This document shows positions 22,310 to 33,793 of a stretch of 64,000 nucleotides of DNA, one piece after another; within the stretch, counting starts at the first letter, position 1; every line of letters begins with the position of its first letter. The notes beneath the pieces are model-generated. The model searched no databases. It saw only the letters and a list, made by a program, of their open reading frames with translations, and had not been told where the DNA came from. The DNA comes from Anisodus tanguticus (Eukaryota > Streptophyta > Magnoliopsida > Solanales > Solanaceae): NCBI GenBank assembly GCA_034509755.1, contig CM067559.1:32230032-32294031 (forward strand), written 5' to 3'. A program made the position numbers and the translations under genes.

Positions 22310-24372
22310 GCAGTCATAGCGGGCGGTCTTCGAACGCTGAGACTGTCCCTAAAATCTTCAAAGAGTATCGAGGGAAGACCCTTTGTAAAGATGTCTGCAA
22401 CTTGATATCTTGATGGGACATGACATATGCGTACCTGCCCCCGAGCAACCTTTTCATGGACAAAGTGAATGTCCATTTCGATATGTTTTGTGCGTTAGTG
22501 CTGAACCGGGTTACCGGAGAGGTAGATGGCACTAACATTATCACAATATACTAAGGTCACCTTCTGAATGGGGCAATGTAGTTCTAACAGCAAATTACGT
22601 AACCAACACGATTCTGAGACCACATTAGCTACCTCTCGATATTCTGCCTCTGCACTTGAGCGGGATAGAGTCGCCTGACGCTTTGCAGACCAGGAGACCA
22701 AGTTGTTGCCAAGGAACATACAATATCCTGACGTAGACCGTCTGGTGTCCGGACAACCACCCCAATCTGCATCTGTGTATGAGACCAGTGTGGATGTAGA
22801 AGAAGGATACAGGTGCAACCCATAGTCCAATGTCCCCTGAATATACCGAATGATGCGTTTGATTGCATTCATGTGCTCAACTCTAGGATCATGCATGAAT
22901 AAACACACCTGCTGAACAGCATACGTAATATCCGGTCTGGTAAATATAAGATACTGGAGTGCTCCTGCAAGACTGCGATAGCGGGTCGGGTCCTCGTATG
23001 GTGCATCTGCTGAGGCACTAAGCTTGGGTTTTACATCAACTGGAGTAGAAGTGGACTTACAGGATGACATCCCAGCCCTCTCGATGATCTCAGCAGCATA
23101 CTTCCGTTGAGACAAAAACAGACCACCTGAGTGACGCTTGATAGCAATCCCCAAAAAATAACTCAAGGGTCCTAAGTCTTTCATAGCGAACTCAGAACTG
23201 AGCATGGCCATGATAGACTGGCGCAAGGCATCTGAGGACGCAGTCAAGATGATATCATCCACATACAATAAAATGTAGGCCAAAGATGAACCACGGTGGT
23301 AGATGAACAAGGAATTATCGGACCTGCTGTGAGTGAACCCAATAGTTGAAACAAAGTCAGCAAACCTCGTGTACCAGGCCCTTGGAGACTGCTTAAGCCC
23401 ATATAAGGACTTTTTCAACAAACATACATGATGAGGATGGTGTGGATCCCTGAAGCCCAACGACTGATGCATATAGACTGTTTCCTTGAGATCACCATGT
23501 AGGAAAGCATTCTTGACGTCCAACTGATGAATTGGCCAAGTCTTTGAAAGAGCCAAGCTAAGCACAGTGCGAATGGTAGCCGGTTTGACCACCGGACTAA
23601 ACGTCTCACCACAATCTATCCCAACCTGCTGAGTCTTACCATCACCAACAAGTCGCGCCTTATGTCGAGCAAAGGACCCATCTGAATTCTCCTTATGAGC
23701 AAAAATCCACATAGACCTGATAACATTAATACCATATGGACGGGGCACCAACTCCCACATCTTATAATCAATAAGAGCATTATATTCATCAGTCATAGCA
23801 ATTTTCCAATTAGGGTCATTTAATGCGGACACAGGATTGCGGGGCAAGGGGGATTTAGAGACATCAGAATGTAAATTAAAATGTCTTTTAGGTGTAAAAA
23901 TACCCCGCTGACTACGAGTGACCGGTCTATGACTCGAGAAAGAATTGAGGGAATTTTGGGAATTTTCTAGGCTCGGGACGGACTGGCCAGCAGGCAGTGG
24001 GCTTGCTGGCCCAAATCGGTAAAGGCTGGACTCGTCGACTGGACCAGTTCCAGAATTGGGTAGGACTGGCCCAGTTGCTGGAACTGTTCTAGTGACTGGA
24101 ATAGCTGGGTGTGGCGGTATTGTGGGTCCAGCGGGCAGTGGGCCCGCTGGAGGATTTTGGGTACGGGAGACGTCTGAAAAATTCTGAATAATATACGGGG
24201 ATATTTGGTCATCCAAAAAATTATACGACTTAGGTTCGGGAGTATGAACTTTTGTAAATGGGAATTGAGTTTCATCAAAAATGACATGGCGATTGATTAT
24301 GATTTTCTTGGAGGATAAATCAAAACACTTATATAACCACGATGATTCGACGGATAACCCAAAAACACACAC
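22310..24372 (-). pseudogene. Copia reverse transcriptase and RNase H (nested element)
   Basis: A 625-codon frame (24372-22495) contains a Pro/Gly/Thr-rich linker and the copia RT start (NPVSALNDPNWKIAMTDEY). The finger and palm motifs follow (KARLVGDGKTQQVGIDCGETFSPVVKPATIR, LHGDLKETVYMHQ, LLYVDDIILTAS with both catalytic Asp). RNase H comes next (SYTDADWGGCPDTRRSTSGY, SAEAEYREVANVVSE). One premature TAA replaces a Gln codon right after NPVQH at 22495-22497; the frame then resumes (RTKHIEMD) to about 22315. This is the best preserved polymerase of the window. Confidence 0.9.
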
Positions 24373-25847
24373 GGGGTAGACCGAGCCTGAAGTTTGTTAA
24401 TTATGGTAGATGGGAATAACGGATAACACAAGCACCCAAAAATCCGAATGAGAATAAGAAGGGTTCTTATTATATAAGATTTTGAGGGGGGAAGAATATG
24501 TCAGACCTTTAGAAGGAATTATGTTAAGAAGATATGTGGCTATTTGTAGAGCATGATGCCAAAAATATGGAGGTATGGAGGCATGAATTAGGAGAGTTCG
24601 GACAATGTTATTGATGGAACGAATTTTGCGTTCGGCCTTCCCATTTTGTGAAGATGTATGAGGACACGAAAACCGAAAATTGATCCAATTTTTAGCACAG
24701 AAATCCCGGAACTCTCTATTGTCATACTCTTTCCCATTATCACATTGAATATTTTTTATTTCTCTTTCAAATTGAGTACGAATGAACGCTCTAAATTGGA
24801 TGAAGACGGAAAACACTTGTGATTTATTCGCAATTGGAAACGTCCACAAAAATTTAGAATAATCATCTAAAAAGAGAACATAATATCGATGACCCAATGA
24901 ACTGAGAACAGGAGACGTCCATAAGTCACTATGAATAATATCAAATGGCATTGAAGTATGAGAATTGGAGTCTACAAATGGCAGCTTAACAATTTTTCCT
25001 AATGAACAAGACTGACAAAGTGGAGTACGACTCGTACCCTTACAGGAAATAAAGCTATTTTTATCTAAAACTGATAAAATAGAAGATCCCGGATGACCCA
25101 GACGAGCATGCCACATAGAAGGAGAGATGGCTGCAAAGGCTGATGGCATGGTTTGACTAGATGAACTGAAACCAGGCATGATAGGATACAGATCCCCCTA
25201 CTATCACACCTCATGAGATGACTCCCCGTCTTGAAATCCTTCACAGAAAAACCACAAGGATCAAACTCAACGGAAACGGAATTGTCAGTAGTGAACTTTC
25301 GGACCGACATTAAATTTTTAATCAATTTAGGAGTATGTAAAGTATTTTTCAAGAGAAGGGGTGGATTGGGGGGAGACAACGTTTTCTGACGATAACCCTG
25401 AATTGGAATAGAGTTGCCATTACCAATAATTATACCCCGAGGGGTGCTCAAATTGGAATAAGAGGAGAGAGTACCTGATTCGGAAGTCATGTGAGTAGTT
25501 GCCCCGGTGTCCATGTACCAATTTGGGTCTGGTTGAGTCAATCCCAACGTGTGCATCGCGGCCTCGATATCAGTCTGAGTGGGGCCTGCTGCATGATGGG
25601 CTTGCGGAGGACGGGGCCCAAGAACTCTTGTCCGTGCTGGTGCTGGGCCGTAGCCGCTGGAGTTGCTGTTGTTTGGCCACTGACCAGTGGGCCGCCACTG
25701 CTGGGTGTTGGGCCTGGACTGTTGGCCAGCCCACTGGCCACTGGAATAAGCAGCGTTGTATGGAATGTTGGCCCAAGGCCCACTGCCCCAGCCCCACTGC
25801 CATGGGCCCCACTGCTGGGCCCAGGGGGGTGGTGGGCCATTGTTCAC
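24373..25847 (-). pseudogene. Copia protease and integrase (nested element)
   Basis: From 25847: a low-complexity linker rich in W, G, P, Q and N, the protease active site YMDTGATTHMTSESGTL (DTGA intact, about 25520-25470) and the GAG-pre-integrase motif. The integrase follows in another frame (25179-24397): HARLGHPGSS, LPFDIIHSDLWTSP, FLDDYSKFLWTFP and SQNGKAERKIRSINN, giving the D, D and E positions. Frame changes occur near 25150 and around 24340-24470. The linker takes the place where a CCHC knuckle would normally be. Confidence 0.87.
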
Positions 25848-25899
25848 TAGATGGGACCCACCGCCTGCTTGCTGACCACCGGAACCGCCACTCGAACCA

Positions 25900-26654
25900 C
25901 AGCGTTTGCCCCCGCGGTTTTTGTTATTATTCTTTCAATTATTCTTGCCGCCACCATTGTTATGGTTTTGGCCCGAATTATTAACAAAACCCGAAGGACT
26001 AGGAGAGGACGCCACCATGGCGACTTGGCTTGCTCCGATAGCCGCCTTTTTTGCAAAACTGACTTCTTCCAACGTAAGCATGGAGCGGGCTTGATAGAAG
26101 TCGGGAAGAGGGTTGCTTTGGCGAAGAAGAGTTCCAACCCCATTATAGGCCTCCGAAAGACCGGCAACCAACTGTAGAACTAGACGATTGTTTGTTATTG
26201 GTGCGCCAACATTACGGAGTTAATCCGCCAACTCCTTTAGTTTCTTGCAATATGCAGAAACGTTTAGAAATTCGTCCATTCAAACGAGAGAGAATTCCTG
26301 TTCGAGTGTGACGACACGTGAATGTTGGTTGTCTTGGAATATGTCACGCAATATATTCCATGCAGCCATAGCCGTAGTATCCGGCTCAATAATCATCTGT
26401 AGAAGGTCCACTGAAATAGTGGCGTAAATCCACCGGAGAATGGTAGCATCAAGTGTAATCCATAACTCAGGATCCTCCGCAGGAAGGGGTCTAGTGGGAG
26501 GAATGATGTGATGAAGAACTTGATAAGAGATAGCGTGAATTTTAAATAACTCCGCCCATGTCGCATATTGGACGTTTTCCATCTCAAGGACAATAGGGAT
26601 ACTGCTCTTGATATTGGAAACTGTGAGGGCAGGGTGAAAATTGTTCTTAGACAT
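25900..26654 (-). pseudogene. Copia gag (nested element)
   Basis: Start MSKNNFHPALTVSNIKSSIP at 26654, followed by VQYATWAELFKIHAISYQVLHHI, WIYATISVDLLQMIIEPD and DNQHSRVVTLEQEF. A frame change near 26280 separates this from the second half (TLLRQSNPLPDFYQARSMLTLEEVSF, about 26120-26050). The tail is a Gly/Asn-rich stretch (25980-25860) with no CX2CX4HX4C motif. Confidence 0.85.
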
Positions 26655-26789
26655 ATTGAAAGAACAAATAAGAAAGGGAAATTTAAGAGAGGTGTTTGTG
26701 AGAGCGGAAGACGAATTTTGGAAGAGAACCCCGAGGAGGGGGGGTCTCGGCCAAAGGGAGGCAAAAGTTTGAGAGAAAAAAACTTTTGT

Positions 26790-27229
26790 TTAGGGATCTT
26801 GAATGTTCCTGGTTTTTCAGCCTTAAGGAATGTCTTACATGTTGAGGGTTTAATGGCTAATTTAATTAGTATTAATCAACTGTGTGATAACGACCTAGAG
26901 GTAAAATTTAATAAGAATGCTTGTAAAGTTACGAATGAAGCTAATATATGTGTCATGACAGGTACAAGAACATGTGATAATTGTTATCTTGTTGTAAGAC
27001 AAGAAACATGCAATAGTGCTAAGATCAATGACACAACACTATGGCATTATAAGTTGGGGCATGTCAACTACCACAATTTAGAAAAATTGGTCTCATATAA
27101 AGCTGTTAGAGGCATACCCAAACTTAGCCATAAAGGTAATACTGTCTGTGAAGACTGTTTGAAAGGTAAGCAAACCTGTGTCTCTCATAATGCTATCCAA
27201 CATGATGGACAACATCTCACTGTTTTCAA
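26790..27229 (+). pseudogene. SIRE protease end and GAG-pre-integrase
   Basis: Resumes the interrupted SIRE frame after the nested element: GILNVPGFSALRNVLHVEGL (about 26800-26855), INQLCDNDLEVKF, then the pre-integrase zinc-binding region (WHYKLGHVNYHNLEKLV, CEDCLKGKQT at about 27040-27178). A frame change near 27229 leads to the integrase core. Confidence 0.85.
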
Positions 27230-28250
27230 TTGCTACATATGGATTTGATAGGTCCAATTGAGGTAGACAGTCTAGGAGGCATGAGGTATTTCTTTGTGAT
27301 AGTAGATGATTTTTCTAGATATTCTTGGATATATTTTTTGAAAGAAAAATCACAAACGTTTGATATGTTTAAAATCTTGCATTCTAGAATTAGGAATTTG
27401 TTCTATTCTCCCATTTTTCGGATTAGATCCGACCATGGAAAAGAATTTAAAAATAGTTCATTCACAAACTTTTGTGATAAAAATGGAATTTTTCATGAGT
27501 TTTCTGCCCCTAAAACTCAGCATGGGGTTGCAGAACGGAAGAATAGGATATTGCAAGAAATGGCTAGAGTAATTCTTAGTTCTAAACATTTGTCAAAACG
27601 TTTGTGGGCAGAAGCCTTGAATACTGCTAATCACATAGCTAATAGAGTCTATCTAAGGCCAGGAACAAAGATGGACACCCTATGAGATCATAAATGGAAA
27701 GAAACCAAATTCGAATTCTTTCAAGTGTTTGGGTGTATTTGTTATATCTTAAATTACAAGGATTATTTGGCAAAGTTTGACTCTAAGAGTGACAAAGGAA
27801 ATTTTGTTGGCTATTCACAAAATAGTCATGCTTATCGAGTATACAATCTGAGATCCAGAACTGTACAAGAGTCTGTAAATGTTATCTTTGATGATCTTTC
27901 TGATGTTTTAGGAAAAACTATTGAAAATAACATTATAGATATAGTGGAAAGTCCACAAATTGCAGAAGAATCAGATGTTGCCACAAATGTTGCCATACCC
28001 GAAGCAATATCTGGACCTGAAATAGAGACCACAGAGGCCATGAATGAGGAGTCAAATGCTGAATTGCTAGATCAAGTTCGAAGGGACCCCTCATCAAGGA
28101 TTAGGAAGAATCATCCAACAGGACAAGTGATATGGGGAGTTTTTGAAGAAATTAAAACAAGAGGGAAAGAACCACTCAACTACAAAGATATGTATGTATG
28201 TCTACCATATACCAAGAGGTTAGTCTTTCTTGTTTTATATCTACCTTAGA
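27230..28250 (+). pseudogene. SIRE integrase
   Basis: HMDLIGPIEVDSLGGMRYFF gives the first catalytic Asp; FRIRSDHGKEFKN and HGVAERKNRILQEMARVIL supply the second Asp and the Glu. A stop at 27683-27685 and a frame change precede the C-terminal part (VFGCICYILNYKDYLAKFDSK, 27720-27790). An acidic linker to the reverse transcriptase follows (VATNVAIPEAISGPEIETTE). Confidence 0.88.
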
Positions 28251-29768
28251 ACCAACAAATATTTTAGAAGTACTCAAAGATAATTTTTGGATTCAAGCAA
28301 TGCAACAAGAACTTGAACAATTCTCTCGAAATGAAGTCTGGGACTTAGTTGCACATCCATTCAATACAAATGTAATTAGAACTAAGTGGATTTTTAAAAA
28401 TAAATCAGACGAATCGGGAACAGTTGTCAGAAATAAAGTTCGTCTAGTTGCACAAGGCTATACTTAGGTTGAAGGAATCGATTATGAAGAAACCTTCTCA
28501 CCTGTGGCTAGAATTGAGTCAATTAAACTTTTACTTGTTATTGCATGTTGTCTGAAAATTACTTTACACCAGATGGATGTGAAAGGTGCATTCTTAAATG
28601 GTTATCGAGATAAGGAAGTCTATGTTGAACAACCAAAAGGATTTGAAGATCCTTACCATCCGCACTATGTATACAAGCTCAAAAAGGCTTTGTATTGGTT
28701 TAAGGAAGCTCCTCGAGCATGGTATGGTCGTTTAACTAACTTTCTTATTGAATTTTGTTTTAACCGTGGCGAAGCTGATCGTACTTTATTTATTAAACGA
28801 CACGATGTAGATATTATAATTGCTCAAATCTATGTACATGACATAGTCTTTGGTTCGACCTCACAGTCGTACCTTACTTCATTTGTTGAAGCTATGTCAT
28901 CAACATTTGAAATGAGCATGATTAGGGAACTAACTTTTTTCTTAGGCTTGCAGCTAAAGCAAAGTGATGATGGAATTTTTATCTCACAGGGTAAATATGC
29001 CAAGAATCTAGTTAAGAGATTTGGTTTGGGGAACGCTAAACAAATGAAGATGCCAATGGGTTCGTCACAGAAAGTGTGTAAGGATAACGTTGGTGAAAAT
29101 ATCGACCCAACATTATATCGATCTATGGTAGGTAGTCTTTTTTACCTTACTGCTAGTCGCCCAGATATTATGTTTAGTGTTTGTGTGTGTGCCCGTTTTC
29201 AAGCCTATCCCAAAATATCCCACTTAAATACTGTGAAACATATTATTCGATATGTTGCTGGCACATGTGATTTGGGAATTTGGTATTCCAAAGACTAATC
29301 CTAACTTAATAGGATTTAGTGACTCGGATTGGGCTGGAGATATAGATGATAGAAAAAGTACAAGTAGGGGATGTTTCTATCTTGGCAATAATCTTATTTC
29401 ATGGTATAGTCGTAAACAAAACTGTGTCTCACTTTCAACTGCTGAATCTGAATATGTAGTAGCTGGAAGTTGTTGCTCTCAATTATGTTGGCTAAGACAC
29501 ATGTTAGACGACTATGATTTTTCTAGCAACATTTTGATTTTGTATTGTGATAATTTGAGTGATATAAATATTTCCAAAAATCCAGTTCAACACTCATGTA
29601 AAAAAATATTGATATTAGACAACACCTTTTAAGAGATTTAGTTGAAAACAGCTAGTTAAAATTGAACATGTAGACACTCTTCATCAACTAGCTGATATTT
29701 TTACAAAAGCTTTGGACCATGAGAGATTTTCTAGTTTGAAAAAATCTCTTGGTCTTTGTAATCTCTAA
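28198..29768 (+). pseudogene. SIRE reverse transcriptase and RNase H, YVDD motif mutated
   Basis: RT starts with FWIQAMQQELEQFSRNEVWDL and TKWIFKNKSDESG, has a TAG at 28465-28467, and continues with ETFSPVARIES and QMDVKGAFLNGYRDKEVYVEQP. The polymerase signature reads IYVHDIVFGS instead of YVDD (about 28830-28860), so one catalytic Asp is His. RNase H follows after a frame change near 29290 (FSDSDWAGDIDDRKSTSRGCF, LSTAESEYVVAGSCC). The very end (LADIFTKALDHERFSSLKKSL) stops at 29766-29768, the natural pol stop. Confidence 0.9.
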
Positions 29769-30650
29769 AAAGGCAGTTTTGGTGAATGTCAGCTGAAACG
29801 TTGTCTAACATTTCGGGTGATATTTACCTATCTAGTATCACTAACTGATTATTGTTGTTGTAAAGTGTATAACATTTGGTCACACAAGCATGATCCTTCC
29901 ATAAGAATATGTTTTCAAGGTGATACCGTTCTCTGCGATGATATATAACATAAAAAGGAAGTATCAAAATAGGCAAAGCCTATACAAATATTTGACAACT
30001 GTGCAAAATGGGCAAAAGCCCTTGAAAAGATACTGTTCCTATTCTATAGGAGTATCAAATGCTTAAAAAGAATTTTAAGAATACTAAATAAGTATTCTTA
30101 TTTTTTGACATGAAAAAGTCTTATGTATGTGGTTTATGATTAGATCAAGGACACGATGGGAAAATGCTACATTGGTCCAGTGGGTAAACTCATAAAAATA
30201 CGTATAAAATGTGTCTTGATTTGTTGCCAAAATAAAAAAAAATTGAAGGATAAAAAAACTTGTGTCGTCCAAAATATTGCCAACATTGTTGTTTACATTT
30301 TCAGATTGTGATACTTGTTGGGATGTTGGTCTTAACTGATTTTTAAAAAATCAGATTTTTCTCCCTGTTTGTATGCCTTGTTTTAATAGGAATTTCAAAA
30401 TTTACAATGTAAGGCTAAATTGAATTCCTACTTGATGTTCATCTTTTTATCCCAAAATTTTAGGTGTAAGTTATTAGATAAATCAAAAACTCCTAAAATT
30501 AAGGAATTTTTGTTGCTTAAAAAGATTTTCCATGTATATAAATATTCCTCTCATGTGCATTTTTTTTCATATCCGATTTTCCTAAATTAAAATTTAAAAA
30601 AAGAAGAAGGGGAAAATCACATCATACATCGGGTATAACTCTACCTACCC
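29769..30650. other. SIRE spacer between pol and the envelope-like ORF
   Basis: About 880 bp without coding potential, including repeated aacattt/acattt words. Most of it is A/T rich. No splice signal can be assigned with confidence. Confidence 0.6.
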
Positions 30651-30651
30651 G

Positions 30652-32528
30652 ATGGAATCATCTCCAAATCAAACTCCATCTTCAATCTCAAACCCTAACT
30701 CCTCAAAACCCTCTCCTCAATTCTCACCAATGAAAACTTCTCCAGTGTCAGAACCCATGTCAACCAACATTTCATCCAACACCCCTATGAGCATCAGCCC
30801 TCCTTCGGACACACCTCAACAATCGGGTCAGTCCTCTTCCTCAAATCTCCCTGAGGATCTTTCTAAAGCAATAGTGTTTAAAGATTTTGATGAACCTTTA
30901 GATATCAGTTATCCTGGAGATAACAACAACCCCATAGATGTTGATGAGACTACTGATTTTACATCCTTGAGTAAGAGGCCAAGATCATCTGCCTTTCCTA
31001 CTCGCCGTTGGGGTAAAGTTTTTGAGAAAACAGTCCAAGAATATTCGAGTAGCAAAGGACTAAATGTGAAATATCTAAATCCACCTACTTGAGCAGTGAT
31101 AGTGAAAGTACAGACTCGGGTTTCTCAACTGATGAAGAACCATCTGCTTCGATACAGTCAAGTGTGTCTCAAGAAGAGGAAATCCCTGATGAAACCCTAT
31201 TGAAACAATTCCTTCCGAAGGGAGTTCCCAGATCTACAAAATCGAGTGTTGTTCCAAATATTTCCCCAGATACCACAACATCTCAGGCAACATTTCAGTC
31301 ATCATCATAAGAGACGCAAATACCTTCATCATCCAGCAGTACAGAAACAGAGAGTGAAGCCATGTCCGATTCAAACACAGAGGTATCTGCTTTCTCCGAT
31401 AAATTCTATTCTAAATCCAAACATGATAAGTGGGACTTTTATAAGAATAGAGTAATTAGGCCTGAGAGAGTGTTAGATATTGATTCATGTGATGAATATG
31501 GCTTGGTAGAATTCTTAAAGGACAGACAACTTCTTGGCTCTGTTACTGAAAAAGAGTCATATGTTGATGAGATAATAAGGTTGTTTTATGCTAACTTAAA
31601 CTCTGCTATAGAGGATATCTCCTCTAAGAAATTTAGAAAGGTATATCTCTATAACGCGATATATCAATTTACACCCTCAATTATAAATCAATGTATGAGA
31701 CTTTAAACTGAAGAGAGAATGAGAGATGCAGAACGACTGACATAATCTAGGGATACAATGATTGAATATCTCACTGGAGGAATAATGAAGAAATGGATCC
31801 CTAGATGTCCAGCCTCAAAACTAACAGCTCTATTTTCCACCCTCCATAAAATTGCTATACACAATTGGCTTCCTTCCTTGAATGAGTCAGTTATGACATC
31901 TGAACAAGCCTCTCTGCTATTTAAAATTGGAAAAGGATTCAAAGTTGATTTAGGAAAAATGTTTTTTTATCAAGTGGCCAACTTGGCTGAAAAAGATTCA
32001 ACTTTAATCCTTCATTTTCCTCTCAGATCTACAAAGTTTTAACTACCCAAGGCTTTGAGCCCAAGAGAGAAGGCTCCAAAGCTTTACACTGTAAATAAAG
32101 CAATTTTGAAGATCAAGGACAAAGTCATCGATTTACCCTAGAAAAAGGAAGCTGGAAGGGAAAATGTTGCCAGAAATGTCACCAACATTCTAGGCAACAC
32201 TGGTCCAAGATAGTCTACACTGTCTACAAATTGGCTTGTGGATCAAATTAAAAAAATCAACCAACAAATTGCAAAGGTTAATGTTGCCAGGGATGCCTTG
32301 GTTCAAGCCAGAGACCACTTCCTTCTTTTGCTTTCTTCACAAAAAGGGGGAGATGCTTCTGTGCAGGGGGAAGAAACTGAAGCTGCACAAGATAGTGAAG
32401 TTGTTGTTGCTGCTGAAGAAGTTGTTGATGCTGTTGTACAAAGAGAAGAAGCTGTTGGGAGGAAGGTGTTAATGAAGAGGAAATTTGAGGTCGAAAGTGA
32501 AAATTGTTATGCAGAAGTAGAAAGTTAA
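30652..32528 (+). pseudogene. Envelope-like third ORF of the SIRE element (plant-transposon protein domain)
   Basis: A long extra reading frame downstream of pol. It begins with a Ser/Pro/Thr-rich, low-complexity region (MESSPNQTPSSISNPNSSKP, 30652-31310). A folded-looking core follows: DKWDFYKNRVIRPERVLDID, EFLKDRQLLGSVTEKESYVD, EIIRLFYANLNSAI and YNAIYQFTPSIINQCMRL. This pattern resembles the 'putative plant transposon protein' domain found beside SIRE pol genes. A further helical part (IMKKWIPRCPASKLTALFST, 31785-31850) and a charged C-terminal coiled-coil-like end (VVVAAEEVVDAVVQREEAV) complete it. Stops and frame changes near 31092, 31308, 31704, 32042 and 32140 break it. No clear signal peptide or transmembrane segment is visible in this copy, so an envelope role is inference by position only. 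Confidence 0.7.
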
Positions 32529-32856
32529 TGGAAGTTGCTGCTGCTATGTGATGAGCAAGGAGGAAGCTAAAGGATGTTGCTAAACTTTAGCTAAATGTTT
32601 GTTAAATATTTTGATGGATTGATGTGGATATTTGTTTACAATGGTTTATTTCTATATTCAATTTTGTATATATTGGATGATGTGTGTATATGTGCTCATT
32701 TTTTTTCTCTAATCGTATAGAGTGGTATACACATGTTTGCTTGTGTGCCCTCACAGGTTAAGGGGGAGCTTGTCAGTAATCACATGTGTTGGACAACATC
32801 CATGACAATGCACTAAGTCGTTTGTACATTTTATAATGTGTTTTGTGAAAAAAGGC

Positions 32857-32870
32857 AAAAAGGAGGAGAT
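32857..32870 (+). other. Polypurine tract of the SIRE element
   Basis: aaaaaggaggagat ends directly before the 3' LTR start at 32871. A second purine run aaaaagggggagat at 32340-32353 inside the third ORF resembles the extra purine tracts seen in SIRE elements. Confidence 0.75.
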
Positions 32871-33788
32871 TGTTAATGTTGGATTTGGTGTTGTGACATT
32901 TGACCTAACATATCTTCTAAAGGACTGATTTGAATGTATAAAAATGTTGGAACAAATGTCACAACATTCAAACCAATATTTTTTATAACAGTTTTACCTT
33001 ACTTCATGTTAAGCAGTAATATTTTACTGTGGGGTAAAAATGACTTAGGCGTGGTGAATTGGAGCTGTGTAAAACGTGGGAGAAAGAATCAAATCTTGGA
33101 GAAGAATTCGAGTGAAGAACAAGTCAAAGCTGTTGAGATTTTGACTCTATGATCTTCTCTAACAAACACACCGGTTGTTCACCTTTCCATCAACCTCCTC
33201 AACTGATCGATGAGCTTTACAAGGAAGACTATCTACTATAAATAGAGAGGCCACAACAGTGAATCGATCATCCAGAATCAGATTGCAAAAATACCAAGAG
33301 AACTCTCGGGATTTCAACCCAGAAATCTGGATCACAAGTGTTGCCTGAGTGTGTTGACAACATTCTGTCCAACATTACAATTGTTGTTTAGATTCTAGAT
33401 TAGTTTTGTATGGAGCAATTGTAATGAGAGGTTGTCTATGTCTACTTAGTTAGATTTTTCAGGCATAAGTCATATGCGACTTCAACTTTTAATTCCTTTC
33501 CATTTTATATTGTAAATTGTAAATAAAAGAATTTGTAATTTTATATATAATTTATATACAATACATCTGGTCATTGACCATCATACGTTATATAATATAT
33601 ATAACTTATGAAAATTTTAAACTTTTGTGTTCTTTAAATTCTGGTGCATTTACTCTTTAAAGTTTCTGTTTTTGCTAAAGTGTTGTGACTGGTGTCAGTC
33701 GACATTATCGCTGACATTTAGAAACAGAATTGACATTCGATTTATTTCTTCTCTTGTTTTTACTTTCAGTAGCTTTTGACACCCTTCA
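32871..33788 (+). repeat. 3' LTR of the SIRE element, full length
   Basis: 918 bp from tgttaatgtt to acacccttca. It contains a TATA box at 33237-33244 and AATAAA-type signals after 33500. It is complete, unlike the 5' copy. Confidence 0.85.
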
Positions 33789-33793
33789 CAAAT
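33789..33793. repeat. SIRE target-site duplication, right
   Basis: caaat, directly after the CA end of the 3' LTR. Confidence 0.7.

Larger units (their letters stand above)
21988..26789 (-). mobile_element. Nested Ty1/copia element, minus strand, 5' LTR missing
   Basis: Inserted in the SIRE protease/integrase interval. From 26789 downward it has an untranslated leader, gag, a Gly/Trp/Pro/Gln-rich linker, protease, integrase, reverse transcriptase, RNase H, a polypurine tract (complement of cacccccgcag at 22303-22313) and a 3' LTR (21988-22302). The 5' LTR, primer site and part of the leader are absent: the leader runs straight into SIRE coding sequence near 26789. The expected right-hand copy of the flank ggcag is also missing, and roughly 20 bp of SIRE coding sequence appear lost, so a deletion removed the 5' end after insertion. 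Confidence 0.85.
19734..33788 (+). mobile_element. SIRE-type Ty1/copia element with envelope-like ORF, host of a nested copia
   Basis: Bounded by LTRs at 19734-20558 (3' end deleted) and 32871-33788, with TSD caaat at 19729-19733 and 33789-33793. Order on the plus strand: gag with two zinc knuckles, protease, integrase, reverse transcriptase, RNase H, noncoding spacer, envelope-like ORF, polypurine tract, 3' LTR. This order, the two-knuckle gag and the extra 3' ORF are the hallmarks of the SIRE/Maximus lineage. By eye the LTR pair differs at about 8% of sites over 390 compared bases, so it is not a recent arrival. Many stops, a missing primer site and a damaged polymerase motif make it inactive. 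A 4.8-kb copia on the minus strand interrupts it in the protease-integrase interval. Confidence 0.88.

Noticed and set aside
25491..25984. Open frames on the plus strand (119 and 161 codons)
   Set aside because: Antisense shadows of the low-complexity gag/protease linker of the nested copia on the minus strand.
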